A stretch of 64,000 nucleotides of DNA from Sulfuricella sp. (GCA_028714315.1 JAQTMN010000005.1:1-64000), one strand, 5' to 3'. Counted from the first letter of the stretch, positions 1 to 9,802 are shown. Notes: a model not told the origin generated them from the letters alone. A program made the numbers and translations.

Positions 1-1092
1 GACCCGCCGCGCGCCGAGGCCGTTGCGGCGGTCAGGGCCTGCCACGCGGCGGGCATCGCGGTGAAAATGATCACCGGCGACCACGCCGACACCGCTGCCG
101 CCATCGCCGCCCAGCTCGGCCTGGAGACCAGCGCGCAGCCGCTCACCGGGAGGCAGCTGGCGGCGATGTCCGACGCCGAACTGCGCGCGGCGGCGGAGGG
201 CGCCACGGTGTTCGCCCGCGTCGAGCCCGAGCAAAAGCTGCGTCTGGTCGAAGCCTTGCAGGCCGGGGGCCACGTCGTCGCGATGACCGGTGATGGCGTC
301 AACGACGCGCCCGCCCTGAAACAGGCGGATATCGGCATCGCGATGGGTCTGAACGGCACCGAAGTGGCCAAGGAGGCCGCCGCCATGCTGCTCACCGACG
401 ACAACTTCGCCTCGATCGAGGCGGCGGTGGAAGAAGGCCGCGGCGTGTTCGACAACCTGGTAAAGTTCATCACCTGGACGCTGCCGACCAATTTCGGCGA
501 AGGCTTCGTCATTCTCGCCGCAATCGTTCTGGGTACCACCCTGCCGATCACGCCGCTGCAAATCCTCTGGATCAACATGACCACCGCCGTACTGCTTGGC
601 CTGATGCTGGCGTTCGAACCGATCGGCCCGGACGTCATGCGCCGCCCGCCGCGCCCACCCGCCGCGCCGATCCTGACTGCGGCGCTGATGCAGCGCGTCC
701 TCCTGGTCGGCGCGCTGCTGCTGGGCGGGGCGTTCGGCCTCTTCATGCGCGAACTGGCAAGCGGCGAAAGCCTGGAGCAAGCCCGCACCGTGGCGGTCAA
801 CGTGTTTGTCATGGGTGAGCTGTTTTACCTGTTCAACTGCCGCTCGACGACGGATTCGCCCTTCCACGCCAGCTTCTTCTCCAATGCCTGGCTGTGGAGC
901 GGCGTGTTTTTGACGATCGCTCTGCAACTCTTCTTTACCTACGCCCCGCCGATGAACCGCCTGTTCGCCAGCGCGCCGATCGGCCTGGACGAGTGGATGG
1001 AAATCGTGGCGGTCGGGCTGGCGATCTTTTTCGTCATCGAGACAGAGAAAGCTTGGCGGCGCGGCCGGAAGAAAGGCCGTTTTTCTGGTTAA
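1..1092 (+). CDS. Cation-transporting P-type ATPase, C-terminal part (truncated by window start)
   Basis: Frame open from base 1; MITGDH and VAMTGDGVNDAPALKQADIGIAMG HAD/P-type ATPase motifs followed by C-terminal TM helices. Confidence 0.93.
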   Translation, partial: DPPRAEAVAAVRACHAAGIAVKMITGDHADTAAAIAAQLGLETSAQPLTGRQLAAMSDAELRAAAEGATVFARVEPEQKLRLVEALQAGGHVVAMTGDGVNDAPALKQADIGIAMGLNGTEVAKEAAAMLLTDDNFASIEAAVEEGRGVFDNLVKFITWTLPTNFGEGFVILAAIVLGTTLPITPLQILWINMTTAVLLGLMLAFEPIGPDVMRRPPRPPAAPILTAALMQRVLLVGALLLGGAFGLFMRELASGESLEQARTVAVNVFVMGELFYLFNCRSTTDSPFHASFFSNAWLWSGVFLTIALQLFFTYAPPMNRLFASAPIGLDEWMEIVAVGLAIFFVIETEKAWRRGRKKGRFSG

Positions 1093-1101
1093 AATGGAAC
1101 C

Positions 1102-1866
1102 ATGCTGATCGACACCCACTGCCATCTCGATGCCGCCGAATTCGACGCCGACCGCGACGCTGTGGCCGCGCGCGCTCGAGCCGCCGGGGTTGAAGCGGTG
1201 GTGGTACCGGGCGTCGAACGCGCCGGGTTTGCGGCGGTGCTGGCGGTGTGCCAAAGCTATCCCGGCTATGCCCCGGCACTGGGCATCCATCCGCTATATG
1301 TGGACCGGGCCGACCCCGCCGACCTGGACGCGCTGCGCGCCGCCATCGTCCTCCATCGCCCCGTCGCCATCGGCGAAATCGGCCTGGATTTCTTCGTGCC
1401 GGGCTACGACCGCGAGCGCCAGGAATTCTATTTTGCCGAACAGCTGAAAATCGCCCGAGAATTCGATCTGCCGGTGCTGCTGCACATCCGCCGCGCGCAG
1501 GATTCGGTGCTCAAATTTCTGCGCCGGTTCAAGGCGGCGGGCGGCATCGCCCACGCTTTCAACGGCAGCCGCCAGCAGGCGGAGGAATTCATCAAGCTGG
1601 GCTTCAAGCTCGGCTTCGGCGGCGCCATGACCTGGCCGCGCGCGACCCGGCTGCGCGAGCTGGCGGCCAGCCTGCCGCTGGAATCCATCGTACTGGAAAC
1701 CGACGCGCCCGACATGCCGCCGGTGTTCGTCGGCAAGGGACGCAACAGCCCGGAATACCTGCCGCGCATCGCCGAGGTGCTGGCGGAATTGCGCGGCATC
1801 GGCCTGGACGACGTGGCTTCGGCCACCACGGCCAATGCGCGGACAGTATTGAAAGGCCTGGCATGA
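1102..1866 (+). CDS. tatD: TatD family DNase/hydrolase
   Basis: MLIDTHCHLDAAEFD, GEIGLDFF, LETDAPDMPP motifs. Confidence 0.92.
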   Translation: MLIDTHCHLDAAEFDADRDAVAARARAAGVEAVVVPGVERAGFAAVLAVCQSYPGYAPALGIHPLYVDRADPADLDALRAAIVLHRPVAIGEIGLDFFVPGYDRERQEFYFAEQLKIAREFDLPVLLHIRRAQDSVLKFLRRFKAAGGIAHAFNGSRQQAEEFIKLGFKLGFGGAMTWPRATRLRELAASLPLESIVLETDAPDMPPVFVGKGRNSPEYLPRIAEVLAELRGIGLDDVASATTANARTVLKGLA

Positions 1867-2765
1867 GGAACGACGACGTCCTGCGCATGGCCTGGCTGTC
1901 CATCGCCACCTCGCTGGCGACGCTCGCGCTCAAGTTCGGCGCGTGGTATCTCACCGGTTCGGTGAGCCTGTTTTCCGATGCCGCCGAATCGGTGGTCAAT
2001 CTTGTCGCCGGGCTGATCGCGCTGGCCGCGTTGACCGTCGCCTCCCGCCCCGCCGATGCCTCTCACGCCTACGGCCACGACAAGGCGGAATATTTTTCCA
2101 GCGGGGCGGAAGGCTCGTTGATCCTGGTGGCGGCGGCGTCGATCATTTACGCCGCGGTCGGACGCTTCCTCCACCCGGCCCCGCTGGAGCATCTTGGACC
2201 CGGCTTGGCAGTGTCGCTGGCGGCGGCGGGGCTCAATTTCGCCACCGCGCGGGCGATGCTCAAGGTGTCGCGGCACCATGACAGCATCACCCTGGAGGCT
2301 GATGCCAGGCATCTCCTGACCGATGTCTGGACATCGGTCGGCGTGGTGGCCGGACTGGCGGTGGTGATGTTCGCGCCGCCTACCTGGCAGATACTCGACC
2401 CGTTGATGGCGGTGGCGGTGGGACTCAACATCGTGTTCACCGGCATCGGCCTGCTGCGCCGCTCCTGGGCCGGCCTGATGGACGCCGCGCTGCCGCCGGA
2501 CGAGGTGGGCCGCATCGAACTGGAAATCGGCAAGCTGATGGCGCCGGGCACGTCGTTTCACGATCTGCGCACGCGCAAGTCAGGCCCGCGCCGGTTTATC
2601 GATTTTCACCTGCTGGTGCCAGGCGAAAGTACCGTGAACGAAGCCCACGCGCTGTGCGACCGGATCGAGGCGGCGCTGGCCGAGACCTTGCCGCAGGTCG
2701 CGGTGACGATTCATGTCGAACCGATAGAAACTCACTTAACGGACAGTCAACGCGATCCGCGGTAG
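1863..2765 (+). CDS. Cation diffusion facilitator (CDF) metal transporter
   Basis: LTGSVSLFSDAAESVVN, HAYGHDKAEYFSS; ATGA overlap with tatD. Confidence 0.92.
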   Translation: MRNDDVLRMAWLSIATSLATLALKFGAWYLTGSVSLFSDAAESVVNLVAGLIALAALTVASRPADASHAYGHDKAEYFSSGAEGSLILVAAASIIYAAVGRFLHPAPLEHLGPGLAVSLAAAGLNFATARAMLKVSRHHDSITLEADARHLLTDVWTSVGVVAGLAVVMFAPPTWQILDPLMAVAVGLNIVFTGIGLLRRSWAGLMDAALPPDEVGRIELEIGKLMAPGTSFHDLRTRKSGPRRFIDFHLLVPGESTVNEAHALCDRIEAALAETLPQVAVTIHVEPIETHLTDSQRDPR

Positions 2766-2770
2766 CCTGT

Positions 2771-2816
2771 GTGGGTCAGGCTTCAGCCTGACATGTACGG
2801 CTAAAGCCGTACCCAC
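2771..2816. repeat. Compound REP-like element: GTGGG-[TCAGGCTTCAGCCTGA]-CAT-[GTACGGCTAAAGCCGTAC]-CCAC
   Basis: Two small hairpins enclosed by GTGGG/CCCAC; near-identical copy at 56044-56089, half copy at 13786-13808. Confidence 0.85.
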
Positions 2817-2844
2817 GACGGTTCAAGTCCACAACCATGCCAAT

Positions 2845-3594
2845 ATGACGGAGAGTAACTTGCTGCCTCAATTCGAACGCACCCACATCCTGATCGGCGA
2901 CGAGGGGCTTGCCCGGCTCGCCGGGAAACACGTCTTCGTCGCCGGCCTCGGCGGCGTCGGCTCCTACTGCGCCGAAGCGCTGGCGCGGGCAGGCGTCGGC
3001 CAGCTGACGCTGCTCGATCACGACGTGGTGGCCGCGTCCAACATCAACCGCCAGCTGCCGGCGCTGCTTTCCACCGTCGGCCAGCCCAAGGCCGAGCTGA
3101 TGGCGGCCCGCATCCGCGATATCCATCCCGAATGCCGGCTCACGGTCATCCGCCAGTTTCTCAACACCGAAAACGTCAACGACCTGGTGCCGGGAGACTG
3201 CGACTATGTGGTGGATGCGATCGACTCGCTGGCGTGCAAGGTTGCGCTGGTGGCGGAAAGCCTCAAGCGCGGGCTGAGAGTGGCGTCCAGCATGGGCGCC
3301 GGCAACCGCCTCGACCCGACCAAAATCAAGGTGGCCGACATCAGCAAGACCGAGATGTGTCCGCTGGCGCGGCAGATGAGGAAGCGCTTGCAGCGCCAGG
3401 GCGTGACCCGAGGCGTGCTGACCGTCTATTCCGACGAACAGCCCAGCGCCCCGCTGCCACCCCAGCCGGTTGACGGCGTCGGCCGTCCGCGCGCGGTCAA
3501 CGGCACCATCAGCTACATGCCGCCGCTGTTCGGTTTGATGCTGGCGGGAGTGGTGATCAGGAAATTGCTGGAGGCCGATGCCGCGGATGTTTGA
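2845..3594 (+). CDS. tcdA: tRNA threonylcarbamoyladenosine dehydratase (ThiF/MoeB family)
   Basis: FVAGLGGVGSYCAEALARAGVG, LLDHDVV..SNINRQ, CSD-type C-terminus. Confidence 0.9.
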   Translation: MTESNLLPQFERTHILIGDEGLARLAGKHVFVAGLGGVGSYCAEALARAGVGQLTLLDHDVVAASNINRQLPALLSTVGQPKAELMAARIRDIHPECRLTVIRQFLNTENVNDLVPGDCDYVVDAIDSLACKVALVAESLKRGLRVASSMGAGNRLDPTKIKVADISKTEMCPLARQMRKRLQRQGVTRGVLTVYSDEQPSAPLPPQPVDGVGRPRAVNGTISYMPPLFGLMLAGVVIRKLLEADAADV

Positions 3595-3646
3595 ATGCCT
3601 GACGCCTTTGGCTTATGGAGCCATGACTATTGCGCTTTGCGCACCA

Positions 3647-3895
3647 TCAGGCAGCGTGCAGTTCCTCACGCAAAACCCGGCGCAACGCTTCGACCGTGAC
3701 TGGGGCGTTCTCGGGCATCACGGCGCTGCGGAGCGCTTCGTTTATGAGCGTTTGATAGCCCTTGCCGCTGGCCTCGGCGCGCACACGAAAAGCCGCCAGC
3801 ACATCATCGTCAAGGAAGATTGTAATGCGAGTCTTGGCCGCAGGCTCGATTACCGCGCCCCGCTTCGCCTCCGAGAAATCGTATTCAGTTTTCAT
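3647..3895 (-). CDS. BrnA-type antitoxin
   Basis: 82 aa; KTRITIFLDDDVLAAFRVRAEASGKGYQTLINEALR RHH-like BrnA signature. Confidence 0.85.
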   Translation of the reverse strand: MKTEYDFSEAKRGAVIEPAAKTRITIFLDDDVLAAFRVRAEASGKGYQTLINEALRSAVMPENAPVTVEALRRVLREELHAA

Positions 3896-4150
3896 ATGCC
3901 CTCCGTTCCGTCGCAGTCGCCCCGCGTGCTGAAATCAGGCGGGTAAAATCATCGCGAACAGTCCAACCACGGTCAACACCCGTCCCAACGCTCCCATGCC
4001 AACCGAAACAAACCGCGCCTCGCCTTCGGCATCGTCGTCCTCGATAGTCAATGCCATCGGGTCATATAGCACGGGTTCCGCCTCCGCAAACGAAACACCA
4101 TGCTTATTCAGGTTGGCGGCGGCTTTGGCCGGGTCGAATTCCACACCCAT
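3885..4150 (-). pseudogene. BrnT-type toxin disrupted by a 1-nt deletion
   Basis: N-terminus FDPAKAAANLNKHGVSFAEAEPVLYDPMALTIEDDDAEGEARFVSVGM is BrnT; ORF runs into VVGLFAMILPA-stop, while the adjacent frame continues WTVRDDFTRLISARGATATERRAYEN-stop (the BrnT C-terminus), overlapping the brnA start. Confidence 0.8.
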
Positions 4151-4198
4151 GAGTTAAGTATGTATATTGTATGCATACATGTCAAGGCAAACCGTTAA

Positions 4199-4420
4199 TT
4201 ACCGCCCCGCTTCTTCCGCGGCCTTGCCCCGATCCCGCCCGGCTTGCTCCAGCGTCTTCCCCACCTCCTTCGCCTTGTCCAGCGCCTCGCGTTGCGGCTC
4301 GAAAAGCTTGACCGCCGGCTTGTCCTGGTCGGTGTTCGGCACCGGCGGCTTATAGGGTTTTTGTTCGCAGGCGGCGAGCAGGGCGACGCTCGCCAGCATC
4401 AGGATCAAGGCTTTTTTCAT
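4199..4420 (-). CDS. Small lipoprotein
   Basis: MKKALILMLASVALLAACEQKP lipobox. Confidence 0.7.
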   Translation of the reverse strand: MKKALILMLASVALLAACEQKPYKPPVPNTDQDKPAVKLFEPQREALDKAKEVGKTLEQAGRDRGKAAEEAGR

Positions 4421-4971
4421 GATTGTTCCTCTTGGAATAATCCGGTCGGCAGGCCGTCGATGCTGACCTGGTTTTTTTCGCGCTGGTAGTCGCGCACGCC
4501 CGGCTCACCCTTCTTTTCCACCCAGCGCAGCAGCGCTTCGCGCTCTCCCCGGTATTCGTACAGGGGCACGCCGGCGCCGCAAGAGGTTTGCAGCGATTCG
4601 ACGTCGAGCAGGAATATCTGGCGGATGCCGGGGAAGCTGGGGAATTGCGCGGCCAGCGCGGCCCATTCGGACTGATCCGGCTTGATGCTGCGCCCTTGCC
4701 CGTACAGGCGCAGAATCAGGTGGTCGCCTTCGAAGGCGCAGAACATCAGGGTGACGCGGCCGTCGGCCAGGAGGTGGGCGGCGGTTTCGTTGCCGCTGCC
4801 GGTGAGGTCGAGCCAAGCGACGCGCTTGCCGTCGAGCACGCGCAGGCTGTCGAGGCCCTTGGGCGAGAGGTTGATGCGCCCGTCCGGCGCCGCGCTGGCG
4901 ACGAAAAAGACGTGCTGCCGCGCGATGAAGGCTTTGAGATTCTCGTCCAGCTCGGGATAGAACTTGGCCAT
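4417..4971 (-). CDS. Pyridoxamine 5'-phosphate oxidase-like (FMN-binding split barrel) protein
   Basis: AFIARQHVFFVASAAPDGRINLSPKG; start re-assigned to MAKFYPEL. Confidence 0.85.
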   Translation of the reverse strand: MAKFYPELDENLKAFIARQHVFFVASAAPDGRINLSPKGLDSLRVLDGKRVAWLDLTGSGNETAAHLLADGRVTLMFCAFEGDHLILRLYGQGRSIKPDQSEWAALAAQFPSFPGIRQIFLLDVESLQTSCGAGVPLYEYRGEREALLRWVEKKGEPGVRDYQREKNQVSIDGLPTGLFQEEQS

Positions 4972-5585
4972 TATTCGCCCTCCCCCCAGCGCGCCATCAG
5001 CCGATGCTCGACGCCGATATGGTCGAGGATGCGGGCGACGATGAAGTCCACCACTTCGTCCACGCTCTGCGGGTGATGGTAGAAGCCGGGGTTGGCGGGA
5101 AGGATGACGGCGCCGGCGCGCGCCAGCTTGAGCATATTTTCCAGGTGAATGGCCGAGAACGGAGTTTCGCGCGGCACGATCACGAGCTTGCGGTTTTCCT
5201 TCAGCATCACGTCGGCGGCGCGCTCGATCAGGTTGTCGGACAGGCCCGCCGCGATCGAGGCGAGCGTGCCCATGGTGCAGGGGCACACCACCATGGCGTC
5301 GGCCGGGTTGGTGCCGGAAGCGACCGGGGCGAACCATTCGTCGCGGCCGAATACCTTGAGCCGGTCCGGCGTCACGCCGTAGCGCTCGCACAGCATTTGC
5401 CGCGCTTCCTGCGGGCGGGCGGAGAGGATCAGCTCCATTTCCTGTTTCGCCACGACCTGCGCCGCTTGTGAATACAGCAGATAGACATTGGCGCCGCTGT
5501 CCAGCAGGCATTGCAGCAGACGCAGGCCATAAGGCATGCCGGAGGCGCCGGTCAGCGCCAGGGTGACGGTTTTTTGAGATTTCAT
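4971..5585 (-). CDS. ubiX: Flavin prenyltransferase UbiX
   Basis: LTGASGMPYGLRLLQCLL, MVVCPCTMGTLASIAAGLSDNLIERAADV. Confidence 0.93.
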   Translation of the reverse strand: MKSQKTVTLALTGASGMPYGLRLLQCLLDSGANVYLLYSQAAQVVAKQEMELILSARPQEARQMLCERYGVTPDRLKVFGRDEWFAPVASGTNPADAMVVCPCTMGTLASIAAGLSDNLIERAADVMLKENRKLVIVPRETPFSAIHLENMLKLARAGAVILPANPGFYHHPQSVDEVVDFIVARILDHIGVEHRLMARWGEGE

Positions 5586-5617
5586 GGTTCCGATTGTAAG
5601 CCAGGCGCACGCCGGGC

Positions 5618-6154
5618 TCAATGCGCCGGCGCGGCTTCGGGCGGGGCGGCCTCGGCCGGAGAAGGCGCGGGCGAGGCGGCGCCGGTTTCGGGCTGCGCCG
5701 GTTTCGCGGCCCTGGCCTTGGTTTCCGCCTCGGCCTGAGCCTTGATCCGGTTTTCCTCCTGCGCCTGCCTGACCAGCGGGCAGACGGACTTCTCGAACAC
5801 GTCGCCCAGGCTGTCCGGGATGATGGGCGCGGCTTCGCCTTCCTTGCTGGGAGCGTATTCGATCACTTCTCCGGCCGGGGTATAGAGCAGGTAGCTGACC
5901 AGCTTCAAGGTATGCTCGGCGCAGTTGATCCGTTCGCGGTAGAGGCCGCTGGCGATGAGCCGGTCGTTGAAGAATTGAGGCACCTTGAACACCACTTTTT
6001 TCCAGTAAGTGATCTCGTTGTCGTGGATGAACAGTTTGGAGCGGTCGTAAAAATACTGGCTCTGGTCAGCGGCGGTATGGATTTTCACCCAGTCCGCCGC
6101 GCCGGCCGGCATCGCGGCCAGGCAAGCCAGCAAGGACAGGATAGCGCGCTTCAT
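5618..6154 (-). CDS. Secreted protein, surface-adhesin E-like
   Basis: Signal peptide MKRAILSLLACLAAMPAGAADWVKI; Ala/Pro-rich tail. Confidence 0.6.
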   Translation of the reverse strand: MKRAILSLLACLAAMPAGAADWVKIHTAADQSQYFYDRSKLFIHDNEITYWKKVVFKVPQFFNDRLIASGLYRERINCAEHTLKLVSYLLYTPAGEVIEYAPSKEGEAAPIIPDSLGDVFEKSVCPLVRQAQEENRIKAQAEAETKARAAKPAQPETGAASPAPSPAEAAPPEAAPAH

Positions 6155-6690
6155 GGCGGGGAAAGCACGGCGCACCCGGCCGGAGCTTGCTCGTCGGCCA
6201 GCAGCCGGGCGGTGATCAGCCCGTTCACGCTGCCGAACAGCAAGGCTGCGGCGGCGAAGACTGGGACAAGGTAAAGGATGCCGGCATGGGGGATGAGCCA
6301 CAGGTACACCACCGCCATCTGCCCGGCCACGTGGGCGAACGAGGCGGCAATGCTCATCGACACCGGGCCGAAGGCGGCTTTGGGCAGATGCCGCGCCAAT
6401 GCCAGCGCCGCCAGGCTGGCCGCCGCACCGGATGCGCTGAGGACGAACGACGGCGACAGGAAAGTGCCGAGCAAGAGGCTGCCGGCCACCACCCGGAGCA
6501 GCGACACCCAGATCGCGGCACGCATGCCGAAGCGCTCGAGCACCAGCAGGGTGATGATGTTGGCCAGCCCCGGCTTGATCCCCGGCAGCGGCGAAGGAAT
6601 CGCCGCCTCGACCAGCGACAGCCCGATGGCAAACGCCGCCAGGCGGGCGATGCGGTGATCTTCGGCGGTGGTCTGGATATGAATGTGCAC
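6151..6690 (-). CDS. Gx transporter family / heptaprenyl diphosphate synthase component I-like membrane protein
   Basis: IARLAAFAIGLSLVEAAIPSPLPGIKPGLANIITLL. Confidence 0.8.
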   Translation of the reverse strand: MHIHIQTTAEDHRIARLAAFAIGLSLVEAAIPSPLPGIKPGLANIITLLVLERFGMRAAIWVSLLRVVAGSLLLGTFLSPSFVLSASGAAASLAALALARHLPKAAFGPVSMSIAASFAHVAGQMAVVYLWLIPHAGILYLVPVFAAAALLFGSVNGLITARLLADEQAPAGCAVLSPP

Positions 6691-6700
6691 TGTCGATGAA

Positions 6701-6772
6701 CCCCTAACCCTCTCCCCTAACCCTCTCCCGCAAGCGGGCGAGGGGGACGAAGTCTCGCTTCGCGAGTTTCAC
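6701..6772 (+). repeat. Palindromic element (AGEG family), copy 1
   Basis: CCCTAACCCTCTCCCGCAAGCGGGCGAGGGGGACGAAGTCTCGCTTCGCGAGTTTC; homologous copies at 11598-11664, 26341-26406, 59085-59151. Confidence 0.85.
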
Positions 6773-6780
6773 GCTAAAAT

Positions 6781-6838
6781 TGTAGGTGCGAATTCATTCG
6801 CACAACCGAGCTCCCGTGCGAATGAATTCGCACCTACA
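6781..6838. repeat. REPIN-like doublet, perfect 23-bp inverted arms TGTAGGTGCGAATTCATTCGCAC
   Basis: Arms 6781-6803 and 6816-6838; same 23-mer at 47740-47762. Confidence 0.9.
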
Positions 6839-6887
6839 GGCCGGTTGCACCGCGTTGGCGTGGGCGAATCGCTCGCCAAATGCCCCG

Positions 6888-7280
6888 TTAATAACTCAGC
6901 GAATCATACAACTTCTTCGTCCCGGTCAGCTCAAGGCTGACTTGGTTGGGCAGGCACAGCGCGGCTTCCCCGGCTTTGGACAGCCAGCCTTGCTGGACGC
7001 AATACTGGCGTGGACTCGGATCTTGCGCCACGCGCGCGCGGCGGTCGCGGATTTCGATGCGGCTGGTACCGAGCGGACCGTGCGCCAGGAAGCTGCGGTT
7101 TTGCGTCAGGCTGAGTTCGGCCACCACCTTGCCGCCGGCGCGCACCACCGCCTTGTCGGCGGCGTGGCCCTGCCAGAGCGCGGCAAACAGCCAGGCGGTG
7201 GCCGCTGCGCCGCCGACCATCACCAGCCAATCGCCGGGCTTGATCAGTCCGAGCAATCCGTCGTTCCCGGTGGTCTTCAT
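6888..7280 (-). CDS. NusG domain II-containing protein
   Basis: LIKPGDWLVMVGG..., RIEIRDRRARVAQDPSPRQYCVQQGWLSKAGEAALCLPNQVSLEL. Confidence 0.8.
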   Translation of the reverse strand: MKTTGNDGLLGLIKPGDWLVMVGGAAATAWLFAALWQGHAADKAVVRAGGKVVAELSLTQNRSFLAHGPLGTSRIEIRDRRARVAQDPSPRQYCVQQGWLSKAGEAALCLPNQVSLELTGTKKLYDSLSY

Positions 7281-7323
7281 TTCGAAATTATAGGCTGCAC
7301 GCCACGCACCGCCGTGCGCGGCC

Positions 7324-8163
7324 TCACATCAGCTCGCGGTGGCGCACCATCGTTTGCTGCGCTTTGGCGCGAAAGTGCGCCGCCAGTTTTTCGGCGAAGA
7401 ATACCGAGCGGTGCTGTCCGCCGGTGCAGCCCACGGCGATGGTCAGGTAGTTGCGGTTGTCCAGGATGAAGCAAGGCAGCCACTCTTCCACGAAGCGGCG
7501 AATGTCGCCCAGCATTTTCTGCACATTGGCATCGCCTTCGAGAAAAGCGGCGACCGCCGCATCCTTGCCGGTGAGCGGGCGCAGGTTCGGGTCGTAGTGC
7601 GGGTTGGGCAGGCAGCGCACGTCGAAAACAAAGTCGGCGTCGAGCGGGATGCCGTGCTTGAAGCCGAACGACTGGAACAGGAGCGTCAGCCCGGCGCGGT
7701 CGAACTCGATAAAATCCTTGATCCAGGCGCGCAGGGCATTGGGGTTGAGATCGCTGGTGTCGATGCGGTGGCCGAGCGCGCCGACCGGTTCGAGCAGGTC
7801 GCGCTCGAGCTGGATGCATTCCTGCAGGGTACGCTGGCCGCTGCTCAGCGGGTGATGCCGCCGCGTTTCGCTGAAACGCTTGACCAGGGCGTCGGTCTTG
7901 GCTTCGAGAAACAGCAGGCGCAAGTCGAAACCCTTCGCCTTGAGTTCGGCAACGATGTCCGGCAGCTGCTGCAGCGCGCCGCCGCCGCGCACGTCCACGC
8001 TGAGTGCGATGCGGTCGTGGCCGGTCTGGTCGAGAAAGCTGGCGATATTTGACAGAAGCTGCGCCGGCAAGTTGTCCACGCAGTAAAAGCCGCTGTCTTC
8101 CAGCACGTTGAGCGCGACGCTCTTGCCGGAGCCGGACAGGCCGCTGATCAGGATCAGTTGCAT
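7324..8163 (-). CDS. rapZ: RNase adapter protein RapZ
   Basis: [49 protein letters not shown]. Confidence 0.96.
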   Translation of the reverse strand: MQLILISGLSGSGKSVALNVLEDSGFYCVDNLPAQLLSNIASFLDQTGHDRIALSVDVRGGGALQQLPDIVAELKAKGFDLRLLFLEAKTDALVKRFSETRRHHPLSSGQRTLQECIQLERDLLEPVGALGHRIDTSDLNPNALRAWIKDFIEFDRAGLTLLFQSFGFKHGIPLDADFVFDVRCLPNPHYDPNLRPLTGKDAAVAAFLEGDANVQKMLGDIRRFVEEWLPCFILDNRNYLTIAVGCTGGQHRSVFFAEKLAAHFRAKAQQTMVRHRELM

Positions 8164-8170
8164 GAAGGAC

Positions 8171-8261
8171 GGTGAGGGGTGAGGCGTGAGGGGTGAGGCG
8201 CAAGATCAAAAACAGCACAGCGGGAGTTTTTCCTTCTCACCCCTAACCCCTCACCCCTCCC
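8171..8261. repeat. Heptamer-period foldback: (GGTGAGG)x4 ... (CTCACCC)x3
   Basis: GGTGAGG GGTGAGG CGTGAGG GGTGAGG at 8171-8198; CTCACCC CTAACCC CTCACCC CTCCC at 8236-8261. Confidence 0.9.
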
Positions 8262-8272
8262 GGCTTCCGGTT

Positions 8273-9217
8273 TCATTTCCCCTCCGCATCCATCATTTGC
8301 TCGTGCCGTTCGACGAACTCGCGCGTGCTGTTGATCCCGCGCTTGTGCAGGATGTGGTTGCGCACCGCGACTTCCACCAGCACCGCGATGTTGCGGCCGG
8401 ATGCCACCGGGATGCGCACCTTGGGCACTTCCACGCCGAGGATGCTTTCGCTGAATTCCTCGATCTGGAGCCGATTTTGCGACGAGGTGGCGATATTGGC
8501 AAGCTTCTCCAGATGCACGATCAGCTTGAGGTTCTTTTTGGCCTTGACCGAAGTCTCGCCGAACAGGGTACGGATGTCCAGCACCCCAAGGCCGCGCACT
8601 TCCATGAAGTCCTGCAGCAGCGGCGGGCAGCGTCCTTCCACGCTATCGAGCGAAATCAGGTAGAAATCCACCACGTCGTCAGCGATCAGGCGGTGGCCGC
8701 GGGTGATCAGCTCCAGCGCCAGTTCGCTCTTGCCGATGCCAGACTCCCCGGTGAGCAGCACCCCCATCCCTTGCACTTCCAGGAACACCCCGTGGCGGGA
8801 GGTCGATTCGGCCAGCACCTGGGTAAGGTAGTGGTTGAGCACGTTCATCAGGTAGGGACTGGGCTGCGGCGAGGTGAACAGCGGCGTCTGGCCGCGGTTG
8901 GCGGCTTCGAGCAGCACTTCCGGCACCGGCTCGTTGTTGGCGACGATGATCAGCGCGAGCTCGGTGGAGAACAGGTTGCAGATCGCCTGGTCGAGGGAGT
9001 CGGCGGTGAGGCTGCGCAGGAAATCCATTTCTGCGCAGCCGAGCACCTGCACCCGGTTGGGATGGACGAAATTGAGGTGGCCAATCAGCGCCAGGGTGGG
9101 CTTTTGCACGATTTCGCCGGCGAGCTGGCGCACGCCGCCCTCGCGCCCGGCAACCCAGGCTAGGCCCAGCTTCTCGTGAGTTTCGTCGAATAATTGTTTG
9201 ACGCTGATTTGAGACAT
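8273..9217 (-). CDS. hprK: HPr(Ser) kinase/phosphorylase
   Basis: GVLLTGESGIGKSELALELITRGHRLIADDVVDF. Confidence 0.96.
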   Translation of the reverse strand: MSQISVKQLFDETHEKLGLAWVAGREGGVRQLAGEIVQKPTLALIGHLNFVHPNRVQVLGCAEMDFLRSLTADSLDQAICNLFSTELALIIVANNEPVPEVLLEAANRGQTPLFTSPQPSPYLMNVLNHYLTQVLAESTSRHGVFLEVQGMGVLLTGESGIGKSELALELITRGHRLIADDVVDFYLISLDSVEGRCPPLLQDFMEVRGLGVLDIRTLFGETSVKAKKNLKLIVHLEKLANIATSSQNRLQIEEFSESILGVEVPKVRIPVASGRNIAVLVEVAVRNHILHKRGINSTREFVERHEQMMDAEGK

Positions 9218-9230
9218 GTTTTAGGTCCGG

Positions 9231-9285
9231 GTAGGAGCGGCCTGCTGGCCGCGACGCGCTATCGCGGCCAGCAGGCCGCTCCTAC
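9231..9285. repeat. REPIN-like doublet, perfect 23-bp inverted arms GTAGGAGCGGCCTGCTGGCCGCG
   Basis: Arms 9231-9253 and 9263-9285; each arm is itself palindromic. Confidence 0.9.
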
Positions 9286-9293
9286 GAAGGATT

Positions 9294-9746
9294 TTAGCTC
9301 CATTCGACAAGCAAACGGTGAATTTCAGCCGGGTCGGCGCTGGCCTGCAGATTATCGCGCAAACGGCGGTCGCTGAACATTTGCGCCAGTTCGCCCAGAA
9401 TTTGCAGGTGCAGGTCGGTGGCCTGTTCGGGCACCAGCAGGACGAACAGCAGACCGACCGGCCGGCCGTCCGGCCCGTCGAAGGGAATCGGCGTCTTCAG
9501 TTTGACGAAAGCGCCGGTGGCTTCGCGCAGGCCCTTGATGCGTCCATGCGGAATGGCGATGCCCTGGCCCAGCCCGGTGGAGCCCAGCTTTTCACGGGCA
9601 GCCAGGCTGTCGAGCACTTTTTTGGGTGGAATCTGCTGGTTCGCTGCAAAAAGCTGGGCGACGGCTTCGAACAACTGGTCCTTGCCGACGGCGTCGAGAC
9701 CGCAGAGAACGTTGCCTGGGGGGAGAATTTTGGCGATGAGGCTCAT
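9294..9746 (-). CDS. ptsN: PTS IIA-like nitrogen regulatory protein
   Basis: LGSTGLGQGIAIPHGRIKGL, position between hprK and hpf. Confidence 0.93.
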   Translation of the reverse strand: MSLIAKILPPGNVLCGLDAVGKDQLFEAVAQLFAANQQIPPKKVLDSLAAREKLGSTGLGQGIAIPHGRIKGLREATGAFVKLKTPIPFDGPDGRPVGLLFVLLVPEQATDLHLQILGELAQMFSDRRLRDNLQASADPAEIHRLLVEWS

Positions 9747-9802
9747 TGTTTCAGCTTGAATACGGCGGAACCTGGCTAGATTCCGCCGTGCGGGAAGTTC
9801 TT

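Noticed and set aside
3578-3946. 122-aa plus-strand ORF
   Set aside because: Antisense to BrnA antitoxin and overlaps the tcdA end; no motifs.
9231-9285. GTAG-footed hairpins as Rho-independent terminators
   Set aside because: No downstream U tract, several lie inside operons, and families recur with inverted doublet architecture; REP/REPIN is a better description, although transcription effects remain possible.
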